Positions 58,608-64,000 of a stretch of 64,000 bases of DNA are shown here, piece by piece (positions within the stretch are counted from its first letter, which is position 1; every line of letters starts with the position of its first letter). Source of the DNA: Notospermus geniculatus (taxonomy: Eukaryota > Nemertea > Pilidiophora > Heteronemertea > Lineidae); assembly GCA_002633025.1 (NCBI GenBank), contig NMRB01000606.1, forward strand, positions 124,014-188,013, in the 5' to 3' direction. The position numbers and the translations under genes are program-made. The notes below the pieces were generated by a model that saw only the letters and a list, made by a program, of their open reading frames with translations, ran no database searches and was not told the origin of the DNA.

Positions 58608-61600
58608 ATGACGACCTTACCGTACAGGCAGCTGGGCATGGGCCTAGGGAAGAACAACACCCTAGGTACCACCGATGTCCAAACCTCCGCCCAACCGCAA
58701 CAGGTTATGACTAATAACATCGGTCTTTCCAAACTGATGGTCACGTCGGCTATGGAAAAACTGCGTGGTCTAGCGAGTGGAGATTTCGATATAGATTCTC
58801 TATTCAAGTGGCCACCTCTTTATCTGCGCCTCCTGACAATTGTTGTCTCTGGTAGAGACTTGGCTTCTTCCAACGTTCTACAGTGCATGAAACCGTACGT
58901 CAGCGAACTTTCAAGTCTCACTGCGATCGACATTAAGGAAAGAATGACCGTGAAGAAAATTCTACCCGCCGGTCCAGGCAGGGAGAACGTTCATAGGTCG
59001 AACACGGTTGTTTACAATCTAGACAGGTCCTATGTCGACGACCACACCGAGTCCAGCGTGATCATACCCGGCGAACTCAGTAAACTACAAGAACAGGCTT
59101 TCAAGAGCATACAGAGCCTCAACAGCGTCATTGGAAAAGGTCTGTCCAATACAACAGAAGCAAAGGCCCAAGTCCGCGGCCTCGCCAGGGAAATCTACGA
59201 TATTTTGTTAGAGCATACTGCCGATGAATGTGCCATCGCAGAAGAAAGTTTGCAGTTGGGTGTTCGATTCACCAACTTGAATGCGATGGACAACTACACG
59301 ATCGATGCTGCCACGAGAAAAGTCGGTGAGAAGTTCAAAACCGACATCCAATACTCTCAGGTGAAAAGGGCACGATATGAGGGTACCAGTGTGACAGACA
59401 TAACCAACGAACTCAGGCAGGACACCTTTATAGAAACCAGAGTGGAAGAGGACATGAAAGACATCTTCGTTCTCAACAAAAAACCTACTGAGTTCCCAAG
59501 ACTGGTCATGAAACTGGCTGAATCTGTTGAAAATCCAGAGTCCACGACTTCCAAGTTCCAACCAAAAGATTCGCAGAACACTGCGTCTATCACGTGCACT
59601 TTACCACTGGGTGGCACGATCACCGGAAAGGCTTCTGCGTATCTGTTTGTGTCCGAAAACACGATGAAGCTAATGAACGAGAACGGTATGCTACAAGAGG
59701 GCAAGATTACAGACAGAAAACCCGTCTACACGTTGCCCACAGAAGCTCTGGAGGAGACACCCGATAAAAATGTCTACAAAATTATAGTCTTGGAAAAGCA
59801 GCCCAAAACAAAAGACCCGATCCCAAAACTACAGAATGAGAATGGCATACTGAGAAAAGATGCCACCGGTTATGAAATAGCAGACACGCTATTTGAAATG
59901 ACCGCGCTTGGTAGGAAACTTTTCGGCAAGATCGACACGCCGCTAGGCGAAGAGGACCCTGCAGAAGTCAGCTTGGGTATTATAGGTTATTGGGTAATTT
60001 CACGACCAACTCAGGTGATGGTGGAAAATGGTAAACTATTCCCTGTGGAGGAGTTTGTGCAAGAAGATGCCGAAGCCGCACTCAGGCCAGATGTGATCAA
60101 CTACACGCGAAACATGGTCACCACCATCGATCAGGGCACTTTTTCTGAGGCAACGTTCAAACCCGAAGCATGGCTTTCGGTCTTGGACAAAAACAACACT
60201 TCCCAACTGAACCCCGTCAAGCTCTTTGAGGTTAAGGATGTCCACAGCCACGAACCAGGCCTGTGCAAACAGTCGATTATATTTGGCCAGAAAGAATTGT
60301 GTTACAGCGTTACCCATCCCATGCTCCACAGTTGTACCCACGCGGAAGATGCGATGAAGGCAAACATACAAATGTTGAACAGGTTGAATAACTCTTGCAG
60401 CGACACTGTTCTACTCAGATCCGGAATGGCCACCTTTGTGGAATTCGTTCAGCAACGCAAAGAAAAGTACAGAGTTTTGCGAAACAACAAGTCTTCTCCT
60501 CTGGGTCTAAACGCGGAGGAAGACCTCATGTCGATCGAGTATGGACCAAATTTCCGTTGGGAATGGGACGAGGACGGTGAAGAGCTCTATCTTAAGAGGC
60601 AGCCTATCGTTCACCAGTACCCGTCTTATTCGCTCGGTATGCCCACGCAGGAAATGAGAGGCACACAACTGCTCACCTACATATCCTGCGATAAACAGAT
60701 ATCCAATCTCAACGTGCAGCTCGATCAACTCCAATCTTATTTGGGCGGTCTCGACGGCGTGTACTATTTCGATGCGGTGGATGCCAACACCATGTTCACT
60801 CCTAAGCAATTCGACGACAGAGCAGCTGCCCTACCCGACATCTACGAAATCACACCAGCCCAGTTTGCAACCAATGCGCAACAAATAGTCGATCAGTTGA
60901 TCAGTGCCTACAAGTGCATTTACGAACTTTCCGATGAAGAACTGTCCGATATGAATTACCTCTTCAACGGAAAATGTGTCACAGAGGCCGACAAGGCAAC
61001 ACGACTGAAATTTCTGCGATGGAAGGTGTTCTCCTGCGTTCTCCTACCAACTCTCACGAGAAATGTCAAGGCCGTGTTCAATTATCACAACGACAGCGAA
61101 GACCTTGTCGACAATGCTCCCACAGGCATGATATTAAATTCCAGTCTACCCAACGACCCCATGGATGGCTTCCTCGCATACGACGATTCCTTGGACTCTG
61201 ACACTCTGAGAGGAATTGTCCCGACGTTCATGAATAAAGACAACAACTGGGACAACCACGTTAACAGCGAAACGGTGCCTTACGATTACGTGGGAAGCTG
61301 CAACGTGGCCAACTGCGCTTTACCCGGAAGAAAATTCAACCTGCGTTTGTGCATGGTTTTCATGGGCTATGAGAAGACCGGACCATATGCTTTGTCACAG
61401 AATGTACTAAAGAGAGTACAACTTCCGTTTCAAGTTAGAAACACCATAAAGCAGAAGATGTATGCAGAAAATGCCATCATAATCAAACCCTGCGGCATGG
61501 TGAGCATCATGGACACGGGTTCGCAAAGGAAAACCGGCATCAACACCAACAACGATATAAGTTGCAAGCTCACTACTAATCTCAAGTCCGCACCCAACAC

Positions 61601-62657
61601 CATCATGGGCACATCTGGTATAAAGTTGACCAGTGTTTGTGAGAATTCGAAAATCGTCCAGGAGAACTGCAACTTGGACAAGACGCCAAGAATGAACGTC
61701 GACTACTACTCTCGTTCCATGAGGGGCGACATTGCGATGACCATAAACGACATCAACACCAAGGAGCAAAAACCAGACAACAAATTGGTACAGTTCATGT
61801 CGAAACGCGATATCGGGACGCTAAACACTCAACAGAAGGCCACCCTGGCCACCATGGACATACCGACAGATTCAAACGCGCCGTTCTCGCTGATCGAGTG
61901 CGAGAGCGGAAAATACAAGGTTCACGATTTCTACGACGATTTTGTGCCACTCTACGCCCCAGCTGTTTCGGGTATCACTTCGAAATACAGAAGTGTCATT
62001 GGATTGCCTTTGCACAAGGCCAGGTCTACAGACGACGATGTAAACCCGTATGTGCAGTTTTATTTTAAGACCAGGGCGAGAGAATCTGACAACTGGTGGA
62101 TGAGCAACATTGGCGGCTATGGGATAACGCACTTCATGCCAAACATGTCCAACATGACACCCAACTTCCCATTTAGAACGTGCAACTTCGCTAACGGAAA
62201 TTCAGAAGCGGTTTCCGCAACACGGGCCTATTTCGAATATCTGTACAACTTGTCTGATTCTAGTCGCTGCGCATCGTTCACACCTTATGAAACGTCTATA
62301 CTTACCAATTACGCCCTAAAGCAGAGCCGTGATCGAGCCGATTTCACCGTTGAAGGGGATTCGCTATTGAATCCGGTAACATCTGCACAGCTGCATCCAC
62401 GTGATTTCACTACAAAGTTGGGTTTCTCTTTCCCCAGCACTCAGTACACTGACGAACACATGCGAATGCAGACGGAGGTTGGTTTTGCTGGAAATTTCCT
62501 CGTTACAACACAGGAAGATGGCGGATGTTTGTTTAGCAAACCTGACAATGTCAGCGGTAATATATATTATGTCCGGTCGCCGCTGAATTATGCCAGAGAG
62601 ACTGTGATGCCGCCAGTGGGAACAACTGGTCCACCGCCGAACGCTTTCATAGTCTAA
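58608..62657 (+). CDS. Major capsid protein candidate (1349 aa)
   Basis: Length and soluble, evenly mixed composition match herpesvirus major capsid proteins (about 1350-1400 aa), which form capsid pentons and hexons. There is no signal peptide or membrane segment. The protein is well ordered throughout, without low-complexity linkers, and ends in a Pro-rich tail. G+C and codon use are slightly higher and more regular than in neighbours, as expected for a highly expressed structural gene. Two smaller genes follow closely on the same strand, recalling the capsid gene cluster of other herpesviruses. There is no short motif to prove it; the counterpart in ostreid herpesvirus 1 is ORF104, to be tested by alignment. 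Confidence 0.7.
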   Translation: MTTLPYRQLGMGLGKNNTLGTTDVQTSAQPQQVMTNNIGLSKLMVTSAMEKLRGLASGDFDIDSLFKWPPLYLRLLTIVVSGRDLASSNVLQCMKPYVSELSSLTAIDIKERMTVKKILPAGPGRENVHRSNTVVYNLDRSYVDDHTESSVIIPGELSKLQEQAFKSIQSLNSVIGKGLSNTTEAKAQVRGLAREIYDILLEHTADECAIAEESLQLGVRFTNLNAMDNYTIDAATRKVGEKFKTDIQYSQVKRARYEGTSVTDITNELRQDTFIETRVEEDMKDIFVLNKKPTEFPRLVMKLAESVENPESTTSKFQPKDSQNTASITCTLPLGGTITGKASAYLFVSENTMKLMNENGMLQEGKITDRKPVYTLPTEALEETPDKNVYKIIVLEKQPKTKDPIPKLQNENGILRKDATGYEIADTLFEMTALGRKLFGKIDTPLGEEDPAEVSLGIIGYWVISRPTQVMVENGKLFPVEEFVQEDAEAALRPDVINYTRNMVTTIDQGTFSEATFKPEAWLSVLDKNNTSQLNPVKLFEVKDVHSHEPGLCKQSIIFGQKELCYSVTHPMLHSCTHAEDAMKANIQMLNRLNNSCSDTVLLRSGMATFVEFVQQRKEKYRVLRNNKSSPLGLNAEEDLMSIEYGPNFRWEWDEDGEELYLKRQPIVHQYPSYSLGMPTQEMRGTQLLTYISCDKQISNLNVQLDQLQSYLGGLDGVYYFDAVDANTMFTPKQFDDRAAALPDIYEITPAQFATNAQQIVDQLISAYKCIYELSDEELSDMNYLFNGKCVTEADKATRLKFLRWKVFSCVLLPTLTRNVKAVFNYHNDSEDLVDNAPTGMILNSSLPNDPMDGFLAYDDSLDSDTLRGIVPTFMNKDNNWDNHVNSETVPYDYVGSCNVANCALPGRKFNLRLCMVFMGYEKTGPYALSQNVLKRVQLPFQVRNTIKQKMYAENAIIIKPCGMVSIMDTGSQRKTGINTNNDISCKLTTNLKSAPNTIMGTSGIKLTSVCENSKIVQENCNLDKTPRMNVDYYSRSMRGDIAMTINDINTKEQKPDNKLVQFMSKRDIGTLNTQQKATLATMDIPTDSNAPFSLIECESGKYKVHDFYDDFVPLYAPAVSGITSKYRSVIGLPLHKARSTDDDVNPYVQFYFKTRARESDNWWMSNIGGYGITHFMPNMSNMTPNFPFRTCNFANGNSEAVSATRAYFEYLYNLSDSSRCASFTPYETSILTNYALKQSRDRADFTVEGDSLLNPVTSAQLHPRDFTTKLGFSFPSTQYTDEHMRMQTEVGFAGNFLVTTQEDGGCLFSKPDNVSGNIYYVRSPLNYARETVMPPVGTTGPPPNAFIV

Positions 62658-62699
62658 GTTCTTTAAGCAGTTGATCTATTTTACTGCGAAATAATTAAA

Positions 62700-63572
62700 A
62701 TGGCGAATTCGATGACAGATTTTGACGATGAACATTCTCCGATAGGTTATCCGCTGATGAAATTTGCAGCTGCCTACAACCACTATATTTTCCACGGTGC
62801 CAGAGGTGATGGGGACTCTAGTGACGACGATATTAACGCCGGTGGACACAATTCCATAACCACGTGTACTTTTTGTAATGCCATTCTGGATAACCAACAA
62901 AAAGTTCACAACACCATAACACGCTTTATGATACAGGAGCCCTTGGTGGAAATTATTCTAAGACACTGTCTCGAACATTTCTATGTTCAGTGTTCAGGAT
63001 CTAACAGCCCGATCTTACAGAAGGGACAATTATCACGTGACCAGTGTTTGAAAATTCTCAATGATTGGAAGGAAGAAACGGGAATAGACACCAGGGAAAA
63101 ATATGTGCATTCGTGTAGACAAAAACGCGAGACGCTGGTTACCAAACATTTCCCCAGCTGCAAGAAATTTTTAGATTTGATAAAAGATCTACCCGATCAC
63201 GTTTGGCAATACGCCCAGTTGGTAGAGCATACCGTACTGTTTAAGAACGCCATCAAGAGGTATGCGAATTTGTGTCCCGATAAAGCAACTAAGATCCCAA
63301 ACCCAATGACACTGGAGTGCGGCGATTATTTTTTTCTCACTTTTCTAACTTATCTAAACGGACTGACTGCGATAAACCCTGCCGGCTACAGATTTTCACT
63401 ATTTGGCGAAAGCATCCCCAGACAAACCATCGTGCACCTGTTGGAGAATAAAGTGAACTTGAAAAAACACAGTCAGACGATCTCGAAAATATTGGATTCT
63501 GTAGAATTCAATATTAACGACACGGATTATTTCCTCTGCGACCCGCCACCGCCACAGCCACCAACAGTCTAA
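62700..63572 (+). CDS. Viral protein of unknown function (290 aa)
   Basis: ATG at 62700, 43 bp after the major capsid candidate. The protein has an acidic N-terminus, a CxxC pair (TCTFCN, about residue 58), further Cys and His (LRHCLEH, SCRQKRE, SCKKF) that could form a zinc site, a helical core and a poly-Pro C-terminus (PPPPQPP). No membrane segment. The Cys/His content suggests a small zinc-binding protein, for instance in packaging or egress, but I recognise no family. Five bases separate it from the next start. Confidence 0.7.
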   Translation: MANSMTDFDDEHSPIGYPLMKFAAAYNHYIFHGARGDGDSSDDDINAGGHNSITTCTFCNAILDNQQKVHNTITRFMIQEPLVEIILRHCLEHFYVQCSGSNSPILQKGQLSRDQCLKILNDWKEETGIDTREKYVHSCRQKRETLVTKHFPSCKKFLDLIKDLPDHVWQYAQLVEHTVLFKNAIKRYANLCPDKATKIPNPMTLECGDYFFLTFLTYLNGLTAINPAGYRFSLFGESIPRQTIVHLLENKVNLKKHSQTISKILDSVEFNINDTDYFLCDPPPPQPPTV

Positions 63573-63577
63573 TCAAA

Positions 63578-64000
63578 ATGATGCGCCACACCACCAAGAG
63601 CCGACTGGGTCGAATGATCAAGAAACCCTACGACAATGTGAGTAAGGAAAGCAGACTCTTACAGAATCCGATAAACGTGTTTGTGCAACACGAACACGCC
63701 TACCCAGCTGGTTTCGCTAACGAAAATGACACGAAGAGATTGATGCTGAAGCAATTACAAGATGTCAAATTCGACGACAACGGCATAAATCTGTTCTTCG
63801 GAAGAGCCTTACAGGCCACAATCGAAAAAAAGCCCACTGTCTGCGCGGGCTACAAAACTGTTGGTCTGAAGGAAAACACCTACTATTCTTCGTCTAACGC
63901 AGGTGTAAATGTGACCTGCGTTAATACAGGACCTTCTCCTATGACTATCGCAACAGAACTCGCTATCATTCCACCGATTTGTGACGCAAAACGGTTCGTG
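63578..64000 (+). CDS. Partial viral protein, runs off the window (141 codons seen)
   Basis: ATG at 63578 (a second ATG follows at once). A basic N-terminus (MMRHTTKSRLGRMIKK) leads into a globular sequence with GINLFFGRA and beta-rich NVTCVNTGPSP segments. The frame is still open at 64000. Its position after the major capsid candidate makes a triplex or other capsid subunit a fair guess, since capsid genes cluster in other herpesviruses, but the visible part has no diagnostic motif. Confidence 0.65.
   Translation, partial: MMRHTTKSRLGRMIKKPYDNVSKESRLLQNPINVFVQHEHAYPAGFANENDTKRLMLKQLQDVKFDDNGINLFFGRALQATIEKKPTVCAGYKTVGLKENTYYSSSNAGVNVTCVNTGPSPMTIATELAIIPPICDAKRFV

Noticed and set aside
1-64000. 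CRISPR arrays, rRNA or tRNA genes
   Set aside because: No regularly spaced repeats with unique spacers, and I noticed no tRNA or rRNA core sequence, though a covariance search was not possible.

Overview
The window is almost certainly a genome-assembly scaffold from a marine invertebrate (mollusc or lancelet type; the sequence does not decide which) that carries a long, gene-dense block of a malacoherpesvirus-like virus. The call rests on the gene content: a herpesvirus capsid protease/scaffold protein (40866-43280, minus), a UL52-type primase (52696-57009, minus), a protein of the size and position expected for the major capsid protein (58608-62657, plus), and a pair of paralogous very large class I membrane glycoproteins (36061-40701 minus, 47999-52267 plus). 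The large viral frames are open. The DNA around and between them carries host-type transposons, an N-gap and a lone N, so this looks like an endogenous or integrated copy, or a scaffold joining viral and host contigs.

Layout. 1-3850: host-like non-coding DNA with a gap and a palindromic element. 3850-7544: a first viral segment with repeat copy A (3887-4471), a class I fusion glycoprotein of the baculovirus F/Gypsy Env type (4554-6992, minus), and a truncated copy of the end of the next viral gene. 7545-12517: about 5 kb of host-like DNA made of miniature transposons, an F-box exon remnant and a foldback-repeat array. It is bracketed by two apparently identical 453-bp copies of viral sequence (7092-7544 and 12518-12970). 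12518-64000: the main viral block.

Main block. 12593-29026 holds a 1025-aa protein, a small membrane protein, a 1384-aa protein, a polytopic membrane protein, a 1221-aa glycoprotein with furin-like sites, and a divergent pair whose start codons share one CATG. 29027-33600 is accessory: tandem repeats, a secreted-protein frame with two in-frame stops, a zinc-finger tyrosine recombinase between 91-bp direct repeats, and a frame-disrupted membrane protein. 33637-46598 (all minus) carries a DUF4326 protein, a PD-(D/E)XK nuclease candidate, a giant glycoprotein, the capsid protease/scaffold, a small membrane protein, repeat copy B and a 577-residue-class unknown. 46599-47998 holds a piggyBac-like MITE and two tiny transcription units. 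47999-64000 has the second giant glycoprotein, primase, two small genes, the major capsid protein candidate and two downstream genes, the last running off the window.

Working together: the protease/scaffold and the major capsid protein would build procapsids, the primase and nuclease candidate would serve DNA replication and processing, and the glycoproteins (F-like, two MP paralogues, the 1221-aa protein and the polytopic protein) would form the envelope. The tyrosine recombinase could offer an integration route, or could be a passenger transposon. No DNA polymerase, helicase or terminase gene is visible here. The most notable points are the F-like fusogen in a herpes-like genome, the recombinase, a family of about 50-bp intergenic repeats around CGGAAGTTA, and paired empty/filled sites proving transposon insertion into one viral repeat copy.
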